Assembly: GCA_028283245.1 (NCBI GenBank)
Contig: JAPYNU010000070.1
Coordinates: 1 to 37,102 of the forward strand
Reading direction: 5' to 3'
Length of the DNA: 37,102 nt
Source of the DNA: Candidatus Aldehydirespirator catecholifindens
Lineage (GTDB): Bacteria; Actinomycetota; Acidimicrobiia; Acidimicrobiales; Aldehydirespiratoraceae
Each line of letters starts with the position of its first letter. Position 1 is the first letter of the stretch. The notes beneath the pieces are model-generated. The model saw nothing but the letters and a program-made list of their open reading frames with translations, made no database searches and was not told the DNA's origin. The translations under genes and the position numbers were made by a program. Below are positions 8,166-15,079 of this stretch, piece by piece.

Positions 8166-9353
8166 TTAGCGCGCTGGCGGAGCGTAGATCAGTCCACCGT
8201 CAAGCCAGCCAGCATTGGCTGATCCTTCACGGGACAAACCAACTGGGTTGAGATGACGCGAGTAGATCTCGTCATAGTTGCCGACCTGACCGATCACCTG
8301 CCAGAACGCGTCGGGCGCGAGACCCATAGCGGTCTGAAGCTCGCCTTCTCCTCCGAGGAGACGCTCTGCTTCGGCATCCGGCGGATTGGCAGCCATTTCG
8401 TTGGCGTTGGCTTGGGTAATGCCCTTCTCATCAGCAATGATCGTGGCGTAGACCGTCCAGTTGACCACATCAGCAAAACGCGACTGGTTCTGTGCATAGG
8501 TCGGGCCCAGCGGCTCCTTTGAGATCGGAGTGGGCGGGAAAATCACCCACTCTTGGTCATCAGGCTGCTGTTTGGCTTTGCGTCCGACCAGACCCGAGCC
8601 GTCGGTGGTGACAATGTCGCAGGCACCATTGATGAAGTTGGTGGTGACAATGTCGAAGTCTTGGAAAGTGTTGAGAGTGATGTCTACTCCAGCAGCATCG
8701 GCGGCATCAGCGATGTTCTGCTCGGTGGTGGTACCAGAGTTGGTACACACAACCGCTCCATCAATGTCGCGGATCTGCGACGAAGACGAGAAACCTTGAC
8801 TGCTGCGAGCCATCAGCTGCTGACCGTCGTAGTAGGTGGTAGGACCAAAGTCCATACCAACCTCGCTGTCACGACCTTGAGTCCAAGTGGTGTTGCGTAT
8901 CAGCACATCTACAGCGCCGGTCTGCACTGCTGTGAAACGCTCGGCTGCGGTGAGAGAGGTGAACTCCACCGCATCGGCATCACCTAAAATGGCGGCTGCT
9001 ACGGCGCGGCAATAGTCAACGTCGAAGCCTTTCAGTCCGCCTTCGGGATCGGTCTCTGAAAATGCCACTGCTGAGCCGGACACACCGCAGTTGAGCCTGC
9101 CACGATCAATGACCGTTTGAAGCAGATCACCGTCTTGGGTGTCTTCGATCACATCTGCTGCAGCTGCTGTGGTGGTGGTTTCTGCGGGTTCGGCTTCTGC
9201 GGGTTCCGCTTCGGCGGCGGCTTCTGTTGTCACTGGTGCTGGCTCTTGTGTTGCCTCGCTGTCGTCGTCATCGTCGCCGCACGCGGCTGCGATCAGCGAC
9301 ATACAGAACAGCACAGCGAGCGCGCGCCATAATACCGATTTGCTTTTGGTCAC
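8166..9353 (-). CDS. aapJ: Amino-acid-binding lipoprotein, AapJ type
   Basis: This 395-residue protein is the extracellular substrate-binding component of the importer. A signal peptide with a hydrophobic core ends in AAAC at Cys25, followed by a run of aspartates, so it is expected to be a lipid-anchored lipoprotein. A low-complexity linker rich in Ala, Glu, Pro and Thr (about residues 35-75) precedes the family 3 binding domain. That domain has VIDRGRLNCGVSG, FDVDYCRAVAAAILGD, VDVLIRNTTWTQGRDSE and the C-terminal GLSREGSANAGWLDGGL-IYAPP motif that marks AapJ/BztA-type general L-amino-acid binders. The GTG start has an excellent ribosome-binding site (GGAGGG). The exact amino acids bound cannot be read from the sequence. 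Confidence 0.94.
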   Translation of the reverse strand: MTKSKSVLWRALAVLFCMSLIAAACGDDDDDSEATQEPAPVTTEAAAEAEPAEAEPAETTTTAAAADVIEDTQDGDLLQTVIDRGRLNCGVSGSAVAFSETDPEGGLKGFDVDYCRAVAAAILGDADAVEFTSLTAAERFTAVQTGAVDVLIRNTTWTQGRDSEVGMDFGPTTYYDGQQLMARSSQGFSSSSQIRDIDGAVVCTNSGTTTEQNIADAADAAGVDITLNTFQDFDIVTTNFINGACDIVTTDGSGLVGRKAKQQPDDQEWVIFPPTPISKEPLGPTYAQNQSRFADVVNWTVYATIIADEKGITQANANEMAANPPDAEAERLLGGEGELQTAMGLAPDAFWQVIGQVGNYDEIYSRHLNPVGLSREGSANAGWLDGGLIYAPPAR

Positions 9354-9387
9354 ATTTCCCTCCGTTGGTTCGTCGAAAGTGACGATC

Positions 9388-9402
9388 TCACCTTATTGGT
9401 GA
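9388..9402. promoter_or_regulatory. Small inverted repeat upstream of aapJ
   Basis: TCACC and GGTGA flank TTATT as a perfect 5-bp inverted repeat about 35 bases before the aapJ start. It could be an operator or a 5'-leader hairpin. The short arms make chance a real alternative. Confidence 0.3.
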
Positions 9403-9431
9403 AACCTCATCTTATTGTCTACAACTTGGCC

Positions 9432-9463
9432 ACGCGCCACATCTCACAGCGTTTGTGGCGCGT
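9432..9463 (-). terminator. 10-bp hairpin downstream of mpa
   Basis: ACGCGCCACA (9432-9441) and TGTGGCGCGT (9454-9463) form a perfect stem around a 12-base loop, about 47 bases beyond the mpa stop codon. There is no T-run on the minus strand. Actinobacterial terminators often lack one, so this may end or thin out the mpa transcript before aapJ. Confidence 0.55.
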
Positions 9464-9509
9464 AGCAGCCTTAGCGATGACACATCCGCCATAGATTCAA
9501 GTCAGCCAC

Positions 9510-11264
9510 CTACAGGTATTGACCGGTTTGCACTCGCTCAATTGATCGCCCGCCTTCGGCGAACTCGTCGGTGTCGGTGGACACCAGCGTGCGCACAAAC
9601 ACGATCCGTTCACCCTTTTTGCCTGAGATCCTGGCCCAGTCGTCGGGGTTGGTGGTATTGGGCAGATCTTCGTGCTCTTTGAACTCTTGGCGCACTGAAG
9701 AGAGCAGATCGTGGGTCATTATGCCTCGAGCCCCACCAGCGATTTCTCGCTTGATAGCCAGTTTCTTGGCACGACGCACAACATTTTCGATCATTGCACC
9801 AGACGAAAAATCACGGAAGTACATCACTTCTTTGTCGCCGTTGGCGTAGGTGACCTCTAGAAAACGGTTGGCATCAGCGGGCTGATACATGTCTTCGACG
9901 GTTTGTTCGATCATGCCTCGCACAGCTTTGTCGGAATCGCCACCGCCAACGGTTTCAACTATCTCTTCTGCAATGGGCAGAGTCGGCACCAGATAACGAG
10001 CGAAGATTGATGCCGCCGCCTCGGCATCGGGACGTTCGATCTTGATCTTCACATCAAGACGACCAGGACGCAAAATCGCTGGATCAATCAGGTCTTCGCG
10101 GTTGGAGGCACCTATCACGATCACGTTGCGCAGCGCTTCCACCCCATCAATCTCGGCGAGCAGCTGCGGCACGATGGTCGATTCGATGTCTGAGCTGATG
10201 CCCGAACCACGCATGCGAAACAGCGATTCCATCTCATCAAAGAACACGATCACCGGCCAGCCCTGCTCACTTTTCTCGCGGGCGCGCTGGAACACCAGAC
10301 GAATCTGGCGCTCGGTTTCGCCGACATACTTGTTGAGCAGCTCAGGGCCTTTAATGTTCAAGAAATAGCTACGTGCCTTAGCATCCCCAGACAGTTCTGA
10401 CACTTTCATGGCGAGGCTGTTGGCTACGGCTTTGGCAATCAAGGTCTTGCCACAGCCAGGTGGACCGTAGAGCAGCACACCTTTGGGTGCTGGCAGGTCA
10501 TAGTCAGCAAAAAGTGCGTGATGCACGAACGGCAGCTCCACGGCATCAGTGATCTGCTCGATCTGAGCGTCAAGTCCACCGACATCGCCGTAGCAAACAT
10601 CAGGCACTTCTTCAAGGATCAAGTCCTCCACTTCAGGACGGGGCAAACGCTCAATCACGAGATCGCCTGAAGTATCGATCAGCACATGATCACCAGAACG
10701 CACCGGCTCAGCCGCTACGACTGCGCTCAACTCAACCACCCGCTCCTCGTCGGCGCGCCCTAGCACCACCGCACGGTCCGAACCAGGTAGCAACTCTTTC
10801 ACGGTTGCTACTTCGCCGGTGCGGTCGGGTCGCCTAGCCAGAACCACGCTGAACGATTCGTTGAGCGCCACCTCCTCACCGACACGCAAGTCGGCGGTAA
10901 GGTCGGGATGCACCGACACCCGCATTTTGCGACCTCCAGCACGCACGTCAACAGTGCCGTCGTCGTTTCGCCCTAGCACAGTGCCGTAGCCGCTGGGAGG
11001 TTGCGTTAGCTTCTCAACCTCTTCACGTAGAGACGCAATGTGCTCTCGAGCTTCGCGCAGCATGGAGGTTAGACGCTCGTTCTGGGTGACCGCCTGAGTT
11101 AGCCGGCCTTTGGCATCAGCGAGTCGCTCTTCAAGCAGGTGTACGCGTTTGGGTGCTTCGTTCAAGCGGCGTCGCAGCGCTGCCACTTCGCTTTCGAGTT
11201 CGGCAATTAGCCGCCGCAGACGATCGGGGTTGTCCCTGAAGTGGCCTTGTCCAGACTCGCTCAC
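9510..11264 (-). CDS. mpa: Proteasomal AAA+ ATPase Mpa/ARC
   Basis: This 584-residue protein forms the hexameric ring that recognises Pup, unfolds tagged proteins and feeds them into the 20S proteasome. An N-terminal coiled coil (about residues 12-90, rich in Leu, Glu and Arg) is followed by the two OB-type domains. The AAA+ module comes next, with Walker A GPPGCGKT near residue 266 and Walker [11 protein letters not shown], and ends with the C-terminal helical part. The last four residues, GQYL, with a penultimate tyrosine, are the motif that opens the proteasome gate in this family. The GTG start has AAGGAG upstream. It is separated from dop by the amino-acid importer genes, whereas mpa and dop usually lie close together in actinobacteria. 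Confidence 0.96.
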   Translation of the reverse strand: MSESGQGHFRDNPDRLRRLIAELESEVAALRRRLNEAPKRVHLLEERLADAKGRLTQAVTQNERLTSMLREAREHIASLREEVEKLTQPPSGYGTVLGRNDDGTVDVRAGGRKMRVSVHPDLTADLRVGEEVALNESFSVVLARRPDRTGEVATVKELLPGSDRAVVLGRADEERVVELSAVVAAEPVRSGDHVLIDTSGDLVIERLPRPEVEDLILEEVPDVCYGDVGGLDAQIEQITDAVELPFVHHALFADYDLPAPKGVLLYGPPGCGKTLIAKAVANSLAMKVSELSGDAKARSYFLNIKGPELLNKYVGETERQIRLVFQRAREKSEQGWPVIVFFDEMESLFRMRGSGISSDIESTIVPQLLAEIDGVEALRNVIVIGASNREDLIDPAILRPGRLDVKIKIERPDAEAAASIFARYLVPTLPIAEEIVETVGGGDSDKAVRGMIEQTVEDMYQPADANRFLEVTYANGDKEVMYFRDFSSGAMIENVVRRAKKLAIKREIAGGARGIMTHDLLSSVRQEFKEHEDLPNTTNPDDWARISGKKGERIVFVRTLVSTDTDEFAEGGRSIERVQTGQYL

Positions 11265-11361
11265 AGATAACTCCTTACTCCTCTACAGACGGATTGGGCC
11301 GCAACACATCACCCTAGACGGCAACAGCGCTTCACCGACAACAACCGCACGGATGCAGTAA

Positions 11362-11379
11362 CGAACAAGTATCGAATAG
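11362..11379. repeat. 18-base direct repeat, copy 1, mpa-ferredoxin control region
   Basis: CGAACAAGTATCGAATAG occurs here and again at 11433-11450, exactly, with a 71-base start-to-start distance. Between the copies lies an inverted repeat, CGAAC at 11381-11385 and GTTCG at 11396-11400. The whole arrangement is in the divergent gap between mpa and the ferredoxin gene and is a likely regulator-binding region. Confidence 0.6.
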
Positions 11380-11432
11380 ACGAACTGCGTGATGCGTTCG
11401 GGCTAACCCAGCAGATCGCGCAAATGTAATCG

Positions 11433-11450
11433 CGAACAAGTATCGAATAG
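11433..11450. repeat. 18-base direct repeat, copy 2, mpa-ferredoxin control region
   Basis: This is the second exact copy of CGAACAAGTATCGAATAG. It ends about 80 bases upstream of the ferredoxin start, close to a TATGCT hexamer at 11465-11470 that could act as a -10 element on the plus strand. Confidence 0.6.
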
Positions 11451-11532
11451 TGCTGCTACTACGTTATGCTTTAAGCCAAGCTCTTGGGACGTACCCACAG
11501 AGCGTCTACAAAGAGAGGTGGCCCGCACCGAC

Positions 11533-11778
11533 ATGACCGGAATGAAGGTCTGGATTGATCAGGACTTATGCACCGGCGACGGCTTGTGCGAAGAGATCGC
11601 ACCGGATGTCTTCACCCTTCTTGACGACGGACTCGCCTACGTAGTGGAGGACGGCAAGGTGTTTTCAGATCCCGGTGGACCGACCGGGCTCGCTGCGATC
11701 CCAGATGGTCAATTAGAAGCGGTGATTGAGTCAGCCGAAGAATGCCCTGGGGAATGCATCTTCATCGAACCGGGATGA
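11533..11778 (+). CDS. Small ferredoxin with C-x5-C and C-x3-C pairs
   Basis: This 81-residue ferredoxin should carry one iron-sulfur cluster and donate single electrons. Cys13 and Cys19 lie in DLCTGDGLC, and Cys71 and Cys75 lie in EECPGECIF, the usual layout of small actinobacterial [3Fe-4S]/[4Fe-4S] ferredoxins that often serve cytochrome P450s. No P450 or reductase gene is visible nearby, so its partner is unknown. I chose the ATG at 11533. A GTG at 11518 is in frame but would sit directly on the AGAGAGG ribosome-binding sequence. It is the only plus-strand gene within the proteasome region and diverges from mpa. Its end faces the serine protease gene, 36 bases away. Confidence 0.85.
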   Translation: MTGMKVWIDQDLCTGDGLCEEIAPDVFTLLDDGLAYVVEDGKVFSDPGGPTGLAAIPDGQLEAVIESAEECPGECIFIEPG

Positions 11779-11814
11779 GCCTCGGGTTCATCAACTTGTG
11801 AACCGTTGTGAACT

Positions 11815-12729
11815 TCAGCGGGCTTCGTCGCAGGAAGGTGGCGCTACCGGCTCGCTGAGATCACTGGAATCAAGCAGTTTCTGCACTGCTTTGGCTCTGG
11901 TGGCGTAGGCCACTCCCCCGCCACCTCGGCGCGAAGCACCCCAGGCAACACCGACAACAGCGATCCGCTCGCCGTCTAACTCGTCAGCGACAGTTCGCGC
12001 GCCAACAGCCAGTGCAGCACCAGAGTCACCTACCTCGGTGTCGGCGGCTAGCAGCCATGAAGGTCGCTGTATCTGATCTCCGCCTCCTACCGGCTCTGTC
12101 AGCACCGTAACTGGACGATCAATGCGAAACGGTGTGGGATCGGGTTCGCTTTCCCCCTCCCAGGCCAGCACCGCACCTACCGTGCCGTCAGGCACGGCCT
12201 CGCTCAACGTCAGCGGCTTGAGTGAAGCGCCGGGAACTCGTAACACCGACAAGTCGTTCACCAAGTCCAAAGCCACTAGCTGCGCTGGCAAAATCCGACC
12301 GTCGATGAGTTCCACGCTGGGTTCGCTCATGCCGGTCATTAGATGAGCGATGCTTACCACCAGATCACTTTCGGCCACAGCAAAGCCGCTGGCTTCACGC
12401 ACAATGCCTCGGCACGCTGCACCCGACACACGCACCGAGGACGCCAAAGCGTCGGCCAACTCCTCATCTGAGAGGCTGTGATTATCGGGCACAGGACCTG
12501 GATCGGGAGTGTCACCCAAAGGCGAGCGTGTCACCGTTGTCGGGGCCGCGGTGCTAACCGGATCGGCTTCAGCAACGGAGTTTGCGGAGTTAGCGGATGT
12601 ATCAACAGCGCCTGAATTAGCGCCTGAATTATTGTCATCCAGCAGACGCAGCAGCAGGAACCCCACAACCGCAATTGCGGCACCCGCAGCCAGCCAGGTC
12701 ACACCTGAGCGGACCTGCTGCCAGTTCAC
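11815..12729 (-). CDS. Membrane-anchored trypsin-like serine protease
   Basis: This protein of about 304 residues has a single N-terminal membrane segment (WLAAGAAIAVVGFLLLRLL), a low-complexity Asn/Ser/Ala/Pro linker and an outward-facing trypsin-fold domain. The triad is readable as His in VSIAHLM, Asp in NDLSVL and Ser in GDSGAAL. There is no PDZ domain, so it is smaller than HtrA proteins. I chose the GTG at 12729, which overlaps the trmI stop in a GTGA tetranucleotide. A TTG three codons upstream is also in frame. It is probably co-transcribed with trmI. Its substrate is unknown. A link to the nearby proteasome cannot be claimed, because the catalytic domain should be outside the membrane. 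Confidence 0.8.
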   Translation of the reverse strand: MNWQQVRSGVTWLAAGAAIAVVGFLLLRLLDDNNSGANSGAVDTSANSANSVAEADPVSTAAPTTVTRSPLGDTPDPGPVPDNHSLSDEELADALASSVRVSGAACRGIVREASGFAVAESDLVVSIAHLMTGMSEPSVELIDGRILPAQLVALDLVNDLSVLRVPGASLKPLTLSEAVPDGTVGAVLAWEGESEPDPTPFRIDRPVTVLTEPVGGGDQIQRPSWLLAADTEVGDSGAALAVGARTVADELDGERIAVVGVAWGASRRGGGGVAYATRAKAVQKLLDSSDLSEPVAPPSCDEAR

Positions 12730-13502
12730 GGCACACAAAGCCGGCTAGTCGTCAAAAATCCGGTATGCGCCACCATGCGATGATCGGGGCGCACCGCCTC
12801 GCCTGCTACATGCCAGCCACGCATCAGCACTTCAACGGTGGAATGCAACTCGAAAGGCGAAGCTTCAAGCGCTTCACGCAAGCGCTTCACCTGCATGATG
12901 CTGGGCGTGTAGGACAGAAATATTCCACCACTGCGAAGCGCTTTTGCGCTATGGGTCACAACTCGCCACGGCTCCGGCAGATCCAAAACCACCCGATCAA
13001 GATCAGACTCATCAATGCCCTCATAGACATCACGCAGTTCGGTGTGGTAACGCTGCAAAACTTCAGGGCTACAGAACCGCGCAACGTTGGCTCTCGCCAC
13101 CGCCAGAAAATCCTCGCGGTACTCATAACCGGTCACCACAGAACCTGCGCGCAGCAGCGCCATCGACAAAGCCCCTGAACCAACCCCGGCCTCCAGCACC
13201 CTGGCACCGGGATAAATGTCGGCCCAGGTTAAGATCGCTGCGCTGTCTTTGGGGTAGATGACCTGGGCACCTCTAGGCATCTTTAGGACTGCGTCTGCCT
13301 GAGTTGGGCGCAACACCAAAAAGTTGGTGCCACGCCCTGAGCGCAGTCTGGTGCCTTCGGGCTCGCCGATTATCTCATCATGAGAGATCACCCCGGCATG
13401 AGTATGGAACTCACCGCCTTCGGTGAGATCAATCAGGTAGCGGCGACTTTTGCGATCTATTAGCAGCACCGGCTCACCGGCGCGCAGCACGCCAGAAGTC
13501 AT
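12726..13502 (-). CDS. trmI: tRNA (adenine-58-N1)-methyltransferase TrmI
   Basis: This 258-residue enzyme uses S-adenosylmethionine to methylate N1 of A58 in the T-loop of tRNAs. The N-terminal FHTHAGVISHDEIIGEPEG segment is a hallmark of actinobacterial TrmI. The SAM-binding motif VLEAGVGSGALS is around residue 100, GYEYREDF follows it, and the catalytic Asp is in VVLDLPEPW. The ATG start overlaps the preceding small gene's stop as ATGA. In mycobacteria TrmI also lies just upstream of the proteasomal ATPase region, so the neighbourhood is conserved apart from the ferredoxin gene. Homotetrameric assembly is known for the family. Confidence 0.95.
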   Translation of the reverse strand: MTSGVLRAGEPVLLIDRKSRRYLIDLTEGGEFHTHAGVISHDEIIGEPEGTRLRSGRGTNFLVLRPTQADAVLKMPRGAQVIYPKDSAAILTWADIYPGARVLEAGVGSGALSMALLRAGSVVTGYEYREDFLAVARANVARFCSPEVLQRYHTELRDVYEGIDESDLDRVVLDLPEPWRVVTHSAKALRSGGIFLSYTPSIMQVKRLREALEASPFELHSTVEVLMRGWHVAGEAVRPDHRMVAHTGFLTTSRLCVP

Positions 13503-13717
13503 CGATCCACGTTGTGAATCGAAATCCCTTCGCCTGGAGCAATCCGCTCAGACAGCAGCGTCACGGGCTTGTCTGGCTTCATTACCCGGCGCGCCAACTT
13601 CACTGCACCGCTCGCCACGAACACGGCAAACCACACCCTAGAGCTACCCATCAGCCCACGGCGCTTGGCCTGGCGAAAGATCCACGATCCCAGCGAAGGC
13701 ACCGACGGCAGCGGCAC
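13499..13717 (-). CDS. Small hypothetical protein upstream of trmI
   Basis: I do not recognise this family. The reading frame is open from 13777, but that would overlap the preceding gene by 56 bases. A GTG at 13717, directly after the upstream stop codon, gives about 72 residues and is my choice. Another GTG (13702) and an ATG (13651) are possible. The protein has one moderately hydrophobic stretch (VWFAVFVASGAVKL) followed by basic residues and a C-terminal tail ending in IAPGEGISIHNVDR. Its stop overlaps the trmI start as ATGA, so it is probably expressed with trmI. Confidence 0.55.
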   Translation of the reverse strand: MPLPSVPSLGSWIFRQAKRRGLMGSSRVWFAVFVASGAVKLARRVMKPDKPVTLLSERIAPGEGISIHNVDR

Positions 13718-13721
13718 CGGC

Positions 13722-13958
13722 TTAGAACCGCCTGACTTCCACCACGGTGCGCCGACGCCGAGCAGACCGCCGTCCAAAGACGTAGGCCAATCCGATCAGC
13801 ACGGTCGCAGCAGCAGACGCAGCGTAGGTGACCCGCACCAGCAAAGATGGTGTCTCACGATCAATGTCTGATTGCAGGTCGCGGAAAGCGTTTTCAAGCG
13901 TGTCACGACTGATTTTCTCATCGTCGCCTGTATCACTGCTGAAAGTAGTGGGGTTCAT
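13722..13958 (-). CDS. Small single-pass membrane protein
   Basis: This 78-residue protein has an acidic, probably helical N-terminal half (DTLENAFRDLQSDID), one membrane helix (VTYAASAAATVLIGLAYVFG) and a strongly basic tail (RRSARRRRTVVEVRRF). The positive-inside rule places the tail in the cytoplasm. It starts with ATG eight bases before the end of the preceding holin-like gene's region and looks co-expressed with it. In layout it resembles DUF3618-type proteins that accompany holin-like proteins in actinobacteria, but I cannot assign it firmly. Confidence 0.6.
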   Translation of the reverse strand: MNPTTFSSDTGDDEKISRDTLENAFRDLQSDIDRETPSLLVRVTYAASAAATVLIGLAYVFGRRSARRRRTVVEVRRF

Positions 13959-13965
13959 GCCTTGA

Positions 13966-14265
13966 TCACCCGAGCCCTCGTTTGGTTGTCTGACGCAGCA
14001 ACAACGCGATCACACCTGCTAGGGCTATCACCGTCAACAGATACGGAATCCACGACAGGTTGCCAGCAAAAGCACTGCCGGTCTCGGTTTGCAGCGCTCG
14101 CAGCATCGACAGCATCAACAGCACCAAACCCACTATCAGCACCAGACTCCCGGCCAGACCCATGCCTAGCCAACGCAGCGATCCTTGCAGCGGCCCTAAT
14201 AGTTCTTGGCGCGCGTAGCGCTTAAGGAGATCAAAGACTTCGCCTACGCCCAGCTTGCGTGCCAA
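13966..14265 (-). CDS. Two-helix membrane protein resembling Holin-X/superfamily III
   Basis: This 99-residue protein has an amphipathic N-terminus (EVFDLLKRYARQELLGPLQ) and two membrane helices, at about residues 33-57 and 72-90, separated by a short polar loop. This is the layout of the putative actinobacterial holin-X family, whose members are mostly chromosomal and of unknown role. The name should not be read as evidence for phage lysis. The start is TTG, supported by a strong GGGAGG six bases upstream. It is the first of three short genes leading into trmI. Confidence 0.6.
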   Translation of the reverse strand: MARKLGVGEVFDLLKRYARQELLGPLQGSLRWLGMGLAGSLVLIVGLVLLMLSMLRALQTETGSAFAGNLSWIPYLLTVIALAGVIALLLRQTTKRGLG

Positions 14266-14353
14266 TGGATCCTCCCAGCAGTAAAGGCGATGCGTCTTGT
14301 CCGCGTCTTATTCAGCGCGGCGTAATCCAGCTTCGCGAATGCTTTGACGAATG

Positions 14354-15079
14354 TTAGCCAAGACCTAGCTCAATTCGGGCTCGCAGCAACTCCACAGAGT
14401 CGGTCAGCACATCGCAGGCAACCTCAAGACGCCGGATTGCTTGAGGGGTTCGAAGCACCTTATAGCGATCCAACGGACCAACCGGAGCTAGCGCTGCCGC
14501 ACGGTATGAGGCCATCGACAAATCGTCGCCGAGGTCAACCTCCACATCTTCAAGCAATTCCGCAGGAGGTGAGAAACCCAGTTCAAGACTGATCGCCAGG
14601 CTTCGTGCCTGTCGCACCAGGCTGGTGAGTTTGCTCTGCATCTCTTCGGTTAGGCGGTGCGATTCTTCATCAACAGCATCGCCATCAACGGCATCGCTGT
14701 CGGGTTGATCAGGCCAGTGCTCGGTGATAGCACGCGGGTAGGGGTCATCAGGAAGCCATCGCAGCACCCTGATGCGTCGCACTCCAACCGCCATGAGCAG
14801 CATCCGAGCATCAGGCAAAGTCTGCACTTTCACCACTTGCGCCATGGTGCCCACTTCGCTTCGCACTTCGCCGCCACCGGTCTCGCGTCCACGTTCGATC
14901 AAGACCACGCCCATTTCGCGATCACCGGCGAGCACTGTGTCGATCATGGCTACATAGCGCGGCTCAAAGATGTGAAGCGGCAACGGCTCTGAAGGCAACA
15001 ACACCGCCGACAAGGGGAACATAGGCGTGACAGAAGCGTTTTCGTCAACTGGGTCGCGGTTCGTTGAGGTGGCTTTCAC
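14354..15079 (-). CDS. Stand-alone LON substrate-binding domain protein
   Basis: This 241-residue protein has the N-terminal domain of Lon protease without the ATPase or peptidase. MFPLSAVLLPSEPLPLHIFEPRY near residue 20 and the GTMAQVVKVQTLPDARMLLM-like core are typical. The second half is helical, with an acidic insertion around residues 125-140. Proteins of this kind are widespread in actinobacteria and their function is not settled; substrate recognition or adaptor roles have been suggested. The GTG start overlaps the end of the PBP4-type gene in GTGA, so the two are probably translated together. Confidence 0.88.
   Translation of the reverse strand: MKATSTNRDPVDENASVTPMFPLSAVLLPSEPLPLHIFEPRYVAMIDTVLAGDREMGVVLIERGRETGGGEVRSEVGTMAQVVKVQTLPDARMLLMAVGVRRIRVLRWLPDDPYPRAITEHWPDQPDSDAVDGDAVDEESHRLTEEMQSKLTSLVRQARSLAISLELGFSPPAELLEDVEVDLGDDLSMASYRAAALAPVGPLDRYKVLRTPQAIRRLEVACDVLTDSVELLRARIELGLG

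Noticed and set aside
11381..11400. CGAAC-N10-GTTCG as an SOS (LexA) box
   Set aside because: The actinobacterial SOS box has a four-base spacer; ten bases do not fit. Kept only as an unnamed inverted repeat.
13966..14265. Holin-like protein as evidence of a prophage
   Set aside because: No phage structural, integrase or lysin genes are nearby, and such proteins are common on actinobacterial chromosomes.
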